Position numbers and translations under genes: made by a program. A DNA stretch of 64,000 nucleotides, from positions 1 to 64,000 of the forward strand of contig CBDCGJ010000016.1 in assembly GCA_965216645.1 (NCBI GenBank), written 5' to 3'. Under the pieces are notes generated by a model. It made no database searches and was not told the DNA's origin. It saw nothing but the letters and a program-made list of their open reading frames with translations. Within the stretch, counting starts at the first letter, position 1. Every line of letters starts with the position of its first letter. This DNA is from CBDCGJ01 sp965216645. Lineage in GTDB: Bacteria > Pseudomonadota > Alphaproteobacteria > GCA-2731375. This document shows, in pieces, positions 18,726 through 27,875 of this stretch.

Positions 18726-19071
18726 TTCAGCGCTCCAATACGGCGTTGGATATCAATCTGCAGATACCAATTTGTATACAAAGTAAGCGTTAATACATTA
18801 TGTATTTTAGGCATTGCAATATTCGATGTATTAAAATCACCTTGGGTTATAGTTAACAAATATTTAATACCATTGTTATTACCCATATATTCCGGCGTTT
18901 TTGAGGCCTACGGGCGTAAGTAAATTTCAATTCCAATTTTACTTAAAATTTATTATATTAGTACGATTTCGAAAACTTTATCCGCCCTATTCTATTTTTT
19001 CACGTATTGTTGGAGCTGACGGCACGAACCAAAGCGAACCGGCACAGAATCGGTCTGGTGATCGGAGAATG
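18726..19071. promoter_or_regulatory. AT-rich upstream region of the RTX gene
   Basis: About 350 bases with no gene. Composition is sharply AT-rich compared with both flanks (many tta/taa runs between 18770 and 19010), which fits a regulated promoter or silencer-bound region for the RTX gene reading left from 18725. The DUF6064 gene ends at 19072 and also reads leftward, so its terminator must lie here as well. I could not assign individual boxes. Confidence 0.35.
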
Positions 19072-19692
19072 TCAGCGACGATCCCGAGAAATTCCGGCAA
19101 GCGCGCCGACCAAAATCACAACTGCCGTTGCGTATCCGATCGTGAGGTGCAAGAAATACCCTGTCGCAGCCGCCACGATTGCCCAAACGATCGGAAGAAC
19201 GTACAGAAACCACGGCGGTCGATAGATCCAAGTCAAAAGCCCAACCGTGGCGACGACGGTTGCATCCGGTGCAGCGCCGGCAAGCGGAAGGGCTACAATG
19301 TCCCAACCGGTCGCGGCTAGTCCAAACGGGTGGACAATGAGGGCGAAGGCCAACGCGACAATGCCGATAGCGCGCCGCGGCGTAACGGAAGGTTCGGCAA
19401 TTGTCGTGGACCGCCATGCCTGCCCGGCAAACAGGATCGCTTGAAGGATCCAAAGCAAGGCGTAGACCGGCGCCATGAAGTTGAGCGGCGCCATGGTGAC
19501 GAATTGATGAACCGCGCCAACCCATAGCCAGAGTCCGGCCAGGCCGACATAGCTCAGACGCGGCCATTTCGCCGCAAGCCATGGCGACGCGGCCAGGAAG
19601 ACCCAAGCTAGTATCACGACCGGCCACCAAGTTCGGTTATAGTCGGTCAGTATCTCGGCATAGACCGCGGCCGAATAGGGAAGCTCCGTCAT
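19072..19692 (-). CDS. DUF6064-family integral membrane protein
   Basis: With start ATG 19692 the protein is 206 aa and begins MTELPYSAAVYAEILTDYNRTWWP, the characteristic amphipathic opening of DUF6064 proteins. Six or seven hydrophobic helices follow, including VVILAWVFLAASPWLA, LSYVGLAGLWLWVGAVHQF, AIGIVALAFALIVHPFG and TVVATVGLLTWIY. Function of the family is unknown. The longer frame to 19818 is antisense-like and overlaps the upstream aldo/keto reductase gene, so it was not used. The start lies 5 nt beyond the reductase stop, suggesting one transcript. Confidence 0.75.
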   Translation of the reverse strand: MTELPYSAAVYAEILTDYNRTWWPVVILAWVFLAASPWLAAKWPRLSYVGLAGLWLWVGAVHQFVTMAPLNFMAPVYALLWILQAILFAGQAWRSTTIAEPSVTPRRAIGIVALAFALIVHPFGLAATGWDIVALPLAGAAPDATVVATVGLLTWIYRPPWFLYVLPIVWAIVAAATGYFLHLTIGYATAVVILVGALAGISRDRR

Positions 19693-19697
19693 CCGCG

Positions 19698-20657
19698 CTA
19701 GAGCGAGGCCACATAGTCGGCCATCAGCTGCCGCATCGGCTGATCGGGCAAACGCCCCCGAAGCGCGCCCATATTCTCCCGCATATGAGCAACTTGCGAT
19801 GTCGCCGGAATAGCGCAAGTCACCGCCGGATGGGAGATGATGAACTTCAGGAAAAACTGCGCCCAGTTATCGGCTTCCATCTCGCCCGCCCACTCCGGCA
19901 GCGACTTGCCGGCGACTTGGCGGAAAAGACCGCCACGGCGAAATGGGCGATTGACGATCACCGCGATCCCGCGGTCGCGCGCCAGCGGCAGCAAGCGCCG
20001 TTCCGCTTCGCGATCCAGGACGTTGTAGGTGAATTGGACGAAGTCCAGCTTCTCGGACCGCATGATCCGTTCCATCTCCTCGTGGCGGCTGCCATGGGAC
20101 GTGGTGATGCCGATATAGCGAATGCGCCCCGCCGCCTTGGCGGCGCGTAAGGTCACCAAATGCTCTTCCCAGTCTACGAGATTATGCACTTGCATCAGGT
20201 CGAAGCGCTCCAGGCCCCAAAGACCCAACGCTTCAGCGATTTGAGTATTTCCATCGCCGCCATAGGGCGTCCAAACCTTGGTCGCGGAAAACAAGCCGGT
20301 TGGCGGCGGCGCTTGTTCGAAGCACCAGCCCAGCACCGACTGCGCGCTGCCATACATGGGCGAGCTGTCGATCATCCCGCCGCCCAGCTCGAAAAACTTC
20401 CGCAACACCTCAAGACGGCGCCGGCGCAGCGAGATGCTCTTGCCGACATTGAAGGTGATCCAGGTACCCATGCCGATGGCCGGGATCACCTCTCCGCTGG
20501 ACGGTATCTTGCGGGTATGAAGCGCCGGTGTCGCGGCGCGGGCGCGCGTTAAGGGCAGCGACGCCAGTCCGAGAAGAACAGCACGCCGAGACAACCAACC
20601 GTATTTCGTTTCTCTGATCGTCATTATTTGGATTTTCGCGCGGGTCGAACCGTTCAT
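19698..20657 (-). CDS. Aldo/keto reductase with Tat-type signal peptide
   Basis: The protein is 319 aa from ATG 20657; ATG 20624 would give a more typical signal peptide n-region. A twin-arginine motif (SRRAVLLG) with a hydrophobic stretch and ARA cleavage region predicts Tat export, which suits a protein folding with NADPH. The AKR barrel shows the active-site Asp and Tyr (DSSPMYGSAQSVLG), Lys (FSATKVWTPYG) and His (MQVHNLVDW), and the late AIPATSQVAHMRENM cofactor-binding segment. It reduces carbonyl compounds; the substrate is unknown. Periplasmic AKRs are uncommon but known. Confidence 0.87.
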   Translation of the reverse strand: MNGSTRAKIQIMTIRETKYGWLSRRAVLLGLASLPLTRARAATPALHTRKIPSSGEVIPAIGMGTWITFNVGKSISLRRRRLEVLRKFFELGGGMIDSSPMYGSAQSVLGWCFEQAPPPTGLFSATKVWTPYGGDGNTQIAEALGLWGLERFDLMQVHNLVDWEEHLVTLRAAKAAGRIRYIGITTSHGSRHEEMERIMRSEKLDFVQFTYNVLDREAERRLLPLARDRGIAVIVNRPFRRGGLFRQVAGKSLPEWAGEMEADNWAQFFLKFIISHPAVTCAIPATSQVAHMRENMGALRGRLPDQPMRQLMADYVASL

Positions 20658-20780
20658 GCAATCTTCTGTGGCGGTTATACGTTCACAAGCCGGTGAAACC
20701 GGAATTCCGGTTTGAGCTTCCCCTTACCGTCAGGACAGCCGATAATTCCACCATTCATCGATCTCATTGTCCGAATTTGT

Positions 20781-23700
20781 ATGGCTATGACGCAGAACAA
20801 TCCCGACGACCTGCGGGTACAAATCCGCGATCACCATTTGATGGATGAGGATATTCTCATCGGGCGTTTGAGCGAACAAGCCGGCTTGTCGGCCGCCCGG
20901 CGCGCGAAAGCGGCGGCGCATGCCACGGCCATGGTGCAAGCACTACGCGACGAAGACCAGCCGGGCTTGATGGAAGTCTTCCTGGCCGAATATGGCTTAT
21001 CGACCGATGAGGGCGTGGCCCTCATGTGTCTGGCCGAAGCGCTCCTCCGCGTGCCCGATGCGGAAACCGTTGACGACCTGATCGAGGATAAAATCGCCCC
21101 CTCCTCGTGGGGCGAACATTTGGGTCGGTCCAGTTCGTCTCTGGTCAATGCGTCGACCTGGGCCCTGATGTTGACCGGCAAGGTGCTCGACAACGACGCT
21201 TCCACCGGCATCGCCGCGACATTGCATTCAGCAGTGAAGAGACTTGGCGAACCCGTCATCCGCCTCGCCGTGACGCAGGCGATCAAGGAGATGGGCAATC
21301 AGTTCATTCTTGGCGAAACCATCGACGAGGCGATCGGCCGCGCTCGCGAACTGGAACGGCTGGGCTACAGCTATTCCTACGACATGCTCGGCGAAGCGGC
21401 ATTGACGGCGGAAGCCGCAGCCACCTTCCATGCGGCTTATCTGACGGCGATCGAAAAGCTGGCGGCACGCGCCGGATCGGACGACATACGCGACAATCCG
21501 GGTATCTCGATCAAACTTTCCGCCCTTCATCCCCGTTACGAACTGGGGCAACGGGACCGCGTGATGACGGAGCTTTCGGCGCGCATTCTGGAACTGGCGC
21601 TGGCGGCAAAGGCAGCACGCCTTGGCCTGAACATCGATGCGGAAGAGGCCGACCGCCTCGACCTCTCCCTGGATTTGATCGAAACCGTCTTGGCGGACCC
21701 GCGGCTCGCCGGTTGGGACGGCTTCGGCGTGGTCGTCCAAGCCTATGGCAAGCGGGCCGGACCCGTGTTGGATTGGCTTTACGCAACGGCCGGGAAACTC
21801 GACCGCCGGATCATGGTTCGGTTGGTCAAGGGCGCATATTGGGATAGTGAGATCAAATGGGCGCAGGTTGCCGGCCTAAGCGACTTCCCGGTCTTCACCC
21901 GCAAAGCGGCCACGGATATCTCCTATCTTTGCTGTGCCGCCAAACTTAGCGGCATGACCGACCGTATCTATCCGCAATTCGCGACCCACAATGCCCATAC
22001 GGTGGCGGCGGTGCTCGATTTGATGGCGGACAAGGAGTGTTTCGAGTTTCAGCGCCTGCACGGCATGGGCGAGGCGTTGCACCGCCACGTCCACATCGCT
22101 GAGCGGACGCGGTGCCGGATCTATGCGCCAGTCGGCGCCCATCGCGATCTGCTGGCCTATCTGGTTCGACGTTTGCTGGAAAACGGCGCCAACTCCTCTT
22201 TCGTCAATCAGATCGTCGATACCCGATTGACACCGGCGGAGATTACCCAGGACCCGTTCGAAACCTATGCCGAACGCGAGGGGCGGCTGGCAGGCCAGGT
22301 CCTTAAACCAGCTGATCTCTTTCAACCGGCCCGGCGGAATTCGCACGGTTGGGACCTGCATAACAGGCGGGACCTGACCGACATCGACGCGGGGCGTGCG
22401 GCGTTCAAACATCACCGTTGGCGGGCCGGTCCGATCATCGCCGCACCGACCGCCAGAACCGATATCCGAGCGATATCGAATCCGGCCAAGCCTGACGATT
22501 ATGTCGGCGACGTCATCGAGGCGACAGAAGCCGACGTTGCCGCGGCCATCGACGCAGCGCGGCCTTGGACCGTCGGCGCCGAAGAACGGGCCGAAACCCT
22601 CAATCGAGCCGCCGATCTTTACGAAGAGAATTTTGGCGAAATCTTCGCGGTGCTGACGCGGGAAGCCGGTAAAACGCCGGACGACGCCATTGCCGAACTA
22701 CGGGAAGCCGTCGACTTCCTGCGCTACTATGGCAGCCGCATCGATAGCCTCGGCGGGCAAAGGGCTCGAGGTCTGTTCGCCTGCATTTCGCCCTGGAACT
22801 TTCCGCTGGCGATTTTTACCGGACAATTGGCAGCGGCCCTTGCCGCGGGCAATGGGGTTCTGGCCAAGCCGGCGGAGCAGACCCCCCTCACCGCCGCCGT
22901 CGCCGTCCGGCTGTTGCACGTAGTGGGGGTCCCGCCGACAGCGCTGCAGCTTCTACCGGGAGACGGCCCAACCGTCGGCGGGCCGCTGACTCGAGACCCG
23001 CGCATAGCTGGCATCTGCTTTACCGGTTCGACGGACACGGCGCAGATCATTCACCGCGCGATGGCCGACCATCTGGCGCCGAATGCACCATTGATTGCCG
23101 AGACCGGCGGACTAAATGCGATGATCGTCGATTCCACGGCCCTGCCGGAGCAGGCGGTAAAAGACATCATCGCTTCCGCCTTTCAATCCGCCGGGCAGCG
23201 TTGTTCGGCATTGCGCCTGCTTTATTTGCAGGACGATATCGCCGACGGCTTCCTGGACCTCCTGTTCGGCGCGATGGAGGAATTGGTCGTCGACGATCCG
23301 TGGACTTTTTCCACTGACATCGGGCCCCTCATCGACGCCGACGCCCGGAAGGATGTCAACGGACATGTCGAAATCGCCAAGTCCGAGGGCCGCCTGTTGA
23401 AACAACTGGCCATACCGGCAAACGGGCATTTTGTCGGACCCGCGGTGATCGAGCTCGGCGGGATCGCCGATTTGGCGCGGGAGGTTTTCGGCCCCATCCT
23501 GCATGTCGCCCGCTTCGATGCGGCGCGGATCGACGACGTGGTGGACGAAATCAACGCCCGCGGCTTCGGTTTGACCTTCGGCCTGCACAGCCGCATCGAC
23601 GATCGGATCGAGCAGATTACCCAACGGCTCAAGGTCGGTAACATGTACATAAACCGCAACCAAATCGGCGCCGTTGTCGGCTCCCAACCCTTCGGTGGCG

Positions 23701-24284
23701 AAGGCCTGTCCGGCACCGGACCCAAAGCCGGCGGGCCAAGGTACCTGCCAAAATTCTCCGTCGCCCCGGACGCGGCGGACGAGATCGAAGTCGAAATGAC
23801 ACCGATCGCGGACTTATCGGACATCCAATCCGAATTGTCGAAACTGTCGCCAAATTCACATCCCTCGTCATCCGAGGAATTGCCGGGGCCGACTGGCGAA
23901 TCGAACCGCCTTTCCACCTATCCGCGCGGCACCGTTCTGTGTTTGGGGCCGGACGCGGAAAGCGCCCTGGAACAACGCCGGCAAGCGGAAGCGCTCGGTT
24001 GCGCCGTTTTGGCGGTGGCGCCGGGGTTGACGGACGAGCAAGGGATCGCGAGATATCTCGACCGCGAACATCTCACATCATTGATGGGTTTCGATGCCGT
24101 CGCTCTATGGAGCAATCCGGATGATCAACGCGCCGCGCGACGAGCTTTGGCGGCACGGGACGGACCGATCCTGACGCTTCTCACCGAGCGCGACCTGGCA
24201 CCCGATCTTCATCTCGAACGGCATGTCTGCATCGACACCACCGCCAGCGGCGGCAATGCGAGTCTGTTGGCCGCCGTATCCTGA
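20781..24284 (+). CDS. putA: Bifunctional proline dehydrogenase / L-glutamate gamma-semialdehyde dehydrogenase PutA
   Basis: Started at ATG 20781 the protein is 1167 aa; the frame extends to a TTG at 20712 without support. There is no obvious ribbon-helix-helix DNA-binding domain at the N-terminus, so it is probably not the autoregulatory type. The proline dehydrogenase barrel (about 110-480) has IKLSALHPRYE, AYGKRAGPVLDWLY, RLVKGAYWDSEIKWAQ and RRLLENGANSSFVNQ. The aldehyde dehydrogenase domain (about 540-1010) has ISPWNFPLAIFTGQLAAAL, AETGGLNAMIVD and SAGQRCSALR with the catalytic Glu and Cys. The last ~120 residues are the usual C-terminal extension. It oxidises proline to glutamate at the inner membrane. 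Confidence 0.96.
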   Translation: MAMTQNNPDDLRVQIRDHHLMDEDILIGRLSEQAGLSAARRAKAAAHATAMVQALRDEDQPGLMEVFLAEYGLSTDEGVALMCLAEALLRVPDAETVDDLIEDKIAPSSWGEHLGRSSSSLVNASTWALMLTGKVLDNDASTGIAATLHSAVKRLGEPVIRLAVTQAIKEMGNQFILGETIDEAIGRARELERLGYSYSYDMLGEAALTAEAAATFHAAYLTAIEKLAARAGSDDIRDNPGISIKLSALHPRYELGQRDRVMTELSARILELALAAKAARLGLNIDAEEADRLDLSLDLIETVLADPRLAGWDGFGVVVQAYGKRAGPVLDWLYATAGKLDRRIMVRLVKGAYWDSEIKWAQVAGLSDFPVFTRKAATDISYLCCAAKLSGMTDRIYPQFATHNAHTVAAVLDLMADKECFEFQRLHGMGEALHRHVHIAERTRCRIYAPVGAHRDLLAYLVRRLLENGANSSFVNQIVDTRLTPAEITQDPFETYAEREGRLAGQVLKPADLFQPARRNSHGWDLHNRRDLTDIDAGRAAFKHHRWRAGPIIAAPTARTDIRAISNPAKPDDYVGDVIEATEADVAAAIDAARPWTVGAEERAETLNRAADLYEENFGEIFAVLTREAGKTPDDAIAELREAVDFLRYYGSRIDSLGGQRARGLFACISPWNFPLAIFTGQLAAALAAGNGVLAKPAEQTPLTAAVAVRLLHVVGVPPTALQLLPGDGPTVGGPLTRDPRIAGICFTGSTDTAQIIHRAMADHLAPNAPLIAETGGLNAMIVDSTALPEQAVKDIIASAFQSAGQRCSALRLLYLQDDIADGFLDLLFGAMEELVVDDPWTFSTDIGPLIDADARKDVNGHVEIAKSEGRLLKQLAIPANGHFVGPAVIELGGIADLAREVFGPILHVARFDAARIDDVVDEINARGFGLTFGLHSRIDDRIEQITQRLKVGNMYINRNQIGAVVGSQPFGGEGLSGTGPKAGGPRYLPKFSVAPDAADEIEVEMTPIADLSDIQSELSKLSPNSHPSSSEELPGPTGESNRLSTYPRGTVLCLGPDAESALEQRRQAEALGCAVLAVAPGLTDEQGIARYLDREHLTSLMGFDAVALWSNPDDQRAARRALAARDGPILTLLTERDLAPDLHLERHVCIDTTASGGNASLLAAVS

Positions 24285-24390
24285 TCACGTTACGGCGTGA
24301 TTAGATACCTTACGGACGGAACAAGCTTCGGCCAATATCCGTATCAATCTTGAGGAGATTTATTTAAGTGTTTGATTTCAATGACTTATA
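24285..24390. other. Intergenic bases between putA and the hairpin at 24391
   Basis: Short unassigned stretch. It becomes AT-rich towards 24380 and contains no gene. Confidence 0.3.
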
Positions 24391-24415
24391 CCAACTTTCT
24401 ATCATCGAAAGTTGG
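24391..24415. repeat. 9-bp inverted repeat next to the IS5 remnant
   Basis: CCAACTTTC (24391-24399) and its exact complement GAAAGTTGG (24407-24415) form a compact hairpin about 107 nt after putA. No T-run follows, so it is a weak candidate for a terminator; it may belong to the boundary of the adjacent transposon remnant. Confidence 0.45.
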
Positions 24416-24420
24416 TGTTA

Positions 24421-24625
24421 TGAGAGCTGAGCGCGGGTCGGTTATGCTGTTGTTTTTCTGATGATTATTGTCATGCGGGATATGTGTTCCGCGGCGATCT
24501 GGCGTTGTGGCCGATTTTGCGGCCGATTGTTGCTGTGCGGCGCTGCGTCGTCGCCCTTGCGTGCCCAAACGCGGTTCACCACGACCCGGGCCCGACCACC
24601 TTGGAAGCCGAAGCGATGATTGTCG
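24421..24625 (-). mobile_element. Internally deleted remnant of an IS5-type element (same type as 41701-42848)
   Basis: The left edge reads GAGAGCTGAGCGCGGGTC, matching the terminal repeat of the intact element at 41701-42848, and the next ~20 bases (gtttttctgatgat) also match its end. Inside, the minus strand encodes GGRARVVVNRVWARKGDDAA, homologous to the transposase C-terminal third, and a VDATIIASAS peptide from its middle. About 80 codons normally between those segments are missing. It joins directly to a different IS5-group transposase at about 24625. Confidence 0.7.
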
Positions 24626-25269
24626 CGTCGACCAGGTGGCGCCATTTGTAGATTTCTTCGTCATAAGCCTATTGCTGCTTGCGGTTGGCTTTGGGCGGGA
24701 TCACGGCGGCGGCACCGGGCCGGTCGAGATCGGCCCGCACCCAATCCGCATCGAACGCCTTGTCGCCCAGCAGAGCATCGAAGTCGATGTCCTCTTACCG
24801 TCGCGACGCCGATCATATCATGGCGTTGGCCGGGCAGCAGGACAAAGCGGAGCAAGGCGCCCAAGGCATCGACGAGAGCGACGATTTTCGTGGTCAATCC
24901 GCCTTTCGAGCGGCCGATGGCCTGATTTTGAGTCCCCCTTTTTGCGCCGCTCGCCTTCTGATGCACGGAGACGATGGTGCCGTCGATCAGGGCGTATTCC
25001 AGATCCGGTTCCTCCGACAAAGTCTCGAACAGCCGCTCAAACACGCCTTTCTTGGCCCAGCGGCGGAAACGTTGGAAGCAGCTGTTCCAGTTGCCCAAGC
25101 CCGGTGGCAGATCGCGCCACGGCGCGCCGGTACGCCCCCGCCAGAGAACCGCTTCCAGAAACAACCGATTGTCCGCCGCCGTCACCCCGCAATCGCTAAC
25201 CTTGCCCGGCAGATACGGCGCAATTTTTTCCCAAACCCTGTCCGTGATGACAAATCGCAACTCGGTCAT
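24626..25269 (-). pseudogene. Frameshifted IS5-family (IS427-like) transposase
   Basis: From ATG 25269 the first ~155 residues form a good IS427-type transposase N-terminal half: ITDRVWEKIAPYLPG, LEAVLWRGRTGAPWRDLP, WNSCFQRFRRWAKKGVFERLF and the first catalytic Asp in ALIDGTIVSVHQKASGAK. After LLPGQRHDMIGVAT the frame is lost, and the homologous sequence (ALLGDKAFDADW-like, then EEIYKWRHLV) continues in another frame with a stop. The C-terminal third with the last DDE glutamate is replaced by sequence from another IS type. It is inactive. Confidence 0.75.
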
Positions 25270-25485
25270 GATAAACTCCGAACAAACAACAAGGATTACC
25301 TGGAATCACTTTTTGCTCGGTTTGGGGATACCCTAATTGTCAATGGGCCCTAGTAATTCTCTATTGATTTACGAGTCCTGCCTGTTTTAATGGCTGTTCT
25401 GATTTGCTTGAACTATACCCACTAAGGAGCCTTTTATTGATGAAGAACGTACTTGGTCTAATGATTTAGCGTCGAGGAGTTCAAT
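25270..25485. other. Intergenic stretch upstream of the AEC transporter
   Basis: Contains the outer end of the IS5 remnant (the exact terminus could not be fixed) and then AT-richer sequence. The only clear signal is a gaggag ribosome-binding site at 25474-25479, 6 nt before a TTG codon at 25486. Confidence 0.35.
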
Positions 25486-26421
25486 TTGCTTGAAACCTTT
25501 GGCACAACATTACCATTTTTCGCTCTCATTATTTGTGGCTATGTCGCCCGTTGGTTTGGCGTCATGGGAGACGGCTCTGCAAAAGTCCTAACCAATTATG
25601 TGCTATATTTTGCGCTTCCGGCTCTACTCATTCGCACGCTGGCCGCGCTTCCGACAAGCCAATTACTTGAACCAAAGTTCTTGTTAGCTTGGACAGTTGT
25701 ATCGACGGCTCTGTTTGCGTTGACAGCTATCATTGTGTTGCTCGTATTCAAGCACAGTGGCGCAAAGGCGATTATTCAAGCCGCCTCGGCCAGTCTTGGG
25801 AATACCGGCCTCCTAGGTCTAACGCTGGTGATCAGTCTTTTGGGCGACAAAGCGATAGCGCCGGTGTCGATGGCAATTATTGTTGATCTTGTTCTTGTTA
25901 TCCCTGTCACGATTGCTTTGCTTGAATTCTTTTCTGATAACAATAGATCAGCCAAAGAGACCTTCAAGAATGTTGTTCTTGCGCTTATCGCCAATCCGTT
26001 TGTGATCTCGATATTTCTCGGTTTAGCGCTGTCTTTGATCGAATTTGAATTTCCAAAGGGAATTGACGACTTTCTCCGCATCCTCAGTATGGCGGCCGTA
26101 CCCACAGGATTGTTTGCGATAGGTGTGATGCTCTACGGGCAACCACTTAGCGCTGTTTGGGTGAATGTAACCGCATTGTGCACATTGAAACTCATTGTGC
26201 ATCCTGCTGCAATTTATGTCATGACCTCAATGATATTGGGATTGCCCTACGAAATTGTTGTGGCGGCAACTTTGCTGGCGGCCTTGCCGATCGCAAACAA
26301 TGCTTTCATCATTGCCATGCGATTTAACAGCGAACCCGAATTGGTATCCAGTTGCATTCTAACATCTACCATCCTTGCCATTATCACATTCAACGTCTGG
26401 GTCCTTTTGTTGAGAGCATGA
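25486..26421 (+). CDS. AEC family transporter (auxin efflux carrier-like permease)
   Basis: The 311-aa protein is almost entirely hydrophobic with about ten predicted helices. It opens with FGTTLPFFALIICGYVARWFG and has SASLGNTGLLGLTL, LIANPFVISIFLGL and LPIANNAFIIAMRF, all typical of the AEC/BART superfamily. Members export or import small organic acids such as malate or malonate. The start is a TTG, chosen because a gaggag site sits 6 nt upstream and no ATG is available nearby. Base composition is clearly lower in GC than the flanking core genes, and transposon remnants lie on both sides, so recent acquisition is likely. Confidence 0.87.
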   Translation: MLETFGTTLPFFALIICGYVARWFGVMGDGSAKVLTNYVLYFALPALLIRTLAALPTSQLLEPKFLLAWTVVSTALFALTAIIVLLVFKHSGAKAIIQAASASLGNTGLLGLTLVISLLGDKAIAPVSMAIIVDLVLVIPVTIALLEFFSDNNRSAKETFKNVVLALIANPFVISIFLGLALSLIEFEFPKGIDDFLRILSMAAVPTGLFAIGVMLYGQPLSAVWVNVTALCTLKLIVHPAAIYVMTSMILGLPYEIVVAATLLAALPIANNAFIIAMRFNSEPELVSSCILTSTILAIITFNVWVLLLRA

Positions 26422-26515
26422 TAAGCCTGGCATCAAGACGCTTTTCAGTGAGATGGTCCCGGAAGATCGGACAGTGGGTTAAGGTGTATTCCGACTTTTG
26501 AGGAGGAATGCGCAG

Positions 26516-26854
26516 ATGACGAAACGACGCCGCTTTACGGCTGAATTCAAGGCGAAGGTGGCGCTTGAGGCGCTGCGTGGCGATCGGACCATCCAGCAGA
26601 TCGCGGCGCGCCACAAGGTGCGTCCGAACCAGGTGAGCACCTGGAAACGTCAGGCGATGGAAGGTTTGGGCGCGGTCTTTGCCAACGGCGCCGACAAGGC
26701 CGGTTCGGATCACGCGGCCGAGGTCCATGACCTGCACGCCAAGATCGGCGAGCTGACCGTGGAACGGGCTTGCGCGGGCTTACGCGGCGCCCCCGGCGCC
26801 ACGGTCCTGCTCAGTTGGCACGCCGGTTGGCGCGCGTTCCTGCCCGGAACGTAA
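26516..26854 (+). CDS. IS3-family transposase OrfA (altered C-terminus)
   Basis: ATG 26516 follows an aggagga site by 8 nt. The first ~85 residues are a normal OrfA: a helix-turn-helix (RFTAEFKAKVALEALRGDRTIQQIAARHKVRPNQVSTWKRQ) and a leucine-zipper-like coil (AAEVHDLHAKIGELTVER). Immediately after TVER the expected DFLARG-type end is missing. A small deletion there shifts the frame into ACAGLRGAPGATVLLS, and the protein runs about 25 residues too far. It would not pair correctly with OrfB for programmed frameshifting. Confidence 0.8.
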   Translation: MTKRRRFTAEFKAKVALEALRGDRTIQQIAARHKVRPNQVSTWKRQAMEGLGAVFANGADKAGSDHAAEVHDLHAKIGELTVERACAGLRGAPGATVLLSWHAGWRAFLPGT

Positions 26855-26858
26855 AACG

Positions 26859-27773
26859 ATGATCGAGCGCGCCAACCCGACCTTGAGTATCGCCCGGCAA
26901 TGCCGGCTGTTGTCGCTGCCGCGCTCCACGTTCTATTACCGGGCCAAGGACGAGAGCGAAGCCAATCTGGCGCTGATGCGGCGGATCGACGAGTTGTTCA
27001 TGAGGTACCTGTTCTAGGGCAGCCGTCAGATGACCCGGCATCTGCAGCGCGAGGCCGAGACGGTCGGCCGTCATCGGGTGCGTCGCTTGATGCGGCTGAT
27101 GGGCCTGGAGGCGCTCTTCCAGAAACCGCGAACCAGCGATCGCCATCCCGAACATCGCATCCATCCCTATCTTTTGCGGGATCTGACGATCACCGACGCG
27201 AACCAGGTCTGGTGTGCCGATATCACCTACCTCCCGGTTCAACACGGTTTCCTTTACCTGGTGGCGGTGATGGACTGGGCGACGCGGCATGTGTTGTCCT
27301 GGCGGCTGTCGAATACCCTGGATGCGGCTTTCTGCGTCGATGTTCTCCGCGAGGCTTTGTCACGATACCCCAAGCCCGCCATCTTCAATACCGACCAGGG
27401 CAGCCAGTTCACGTCCGCCGTCTTTACCGAGGTGCTGAAAGACGCCGATATCCGCATCTCCATGGACGGCCGGGGCCGCTGCATAGACAATATCTTCATC
27501 GAGCGGCTGTGGCGCAGCTTAAAATACGAGGCGGTCTATCTGCACGAGATGAGCGACGGCTTCGTCGCCGAACGGGTGATTTCCGACTGGATAACTTTTT
27601 ACAACGAGCTGCGTCCACATTCATCCTTGGACGGTAAAACCCCGGCGGAAATCTACGCAGCGGCGCGCCCTGTGGATACGTGGACAACCGGCTCCGCCGG
27701 CTTGACCACTTCCCCACAGGCCCAACAACAGCTAAAAGATGAAAGCAATGTGAAAAAGCAATTGGCGGCATAA
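26859..27773 (+). pseudogene. IS3-family transposase OrfB with an internal amber stop
   Basis: The frame from ATG 26859 encodes an IS3 OrfB: MIERANPTLSIARQCRLLSLPRSTFYYRA at the start, then an rve integrase core with DDE residues in VWCADITYLPV, IFNTDQGSQFTS and HSSLDGKTPAEIYAA. A TAG at 27015-27017 interrupts the conserved FYGSRQMTRHLQRE motif exactly where Tyr is expected. It is a single-base change. The downstream part (27030-27773, 247 aa) stays open. Confidence 0.88.
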
Positions 27774-27875
27774 TCAGAAAACCGAATACACCTTAGCAAC
27801 GCCGTCAAGCTGTCCAACAATGTAGGAACACCTCAGTCCAACTTGCAAAACTATCAACTTTGGAGGCATTCCTGC

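Larger units (their letters stand above)
26480..27795 (+). mobile_element. Complete IS3-family element with inactivating mutations
   Basis: Imperfect terminal inverted repeats bound the element: TAAGGTGTATTCCGACTTTT at 26480 and, read from the other strand at 27795, TAAGGTGTATTCGGTTTTCT. Length is 1316 bp. It holds orfA and orfB in the standard IS3 layout. No clear target duplication is seen at the edges (ggt versus gca). Both ORFs carry lesions, so the copy should be immobile unless complemented. Confidence 0.88.

Noticed and set aside
18726..19071. Replication origin, because of the AT-rich stretch
   Set aside because: No DnaA-box cluster or rep gene; an upstream promoter region explains it better, even though parS sites occur elsewhere in the window.
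24391..24415. Rho-independent terminator of putA
   Set aside because: Good stem but no T-run after it, and it lies 107 nt past the stop beside a transposon remnant.
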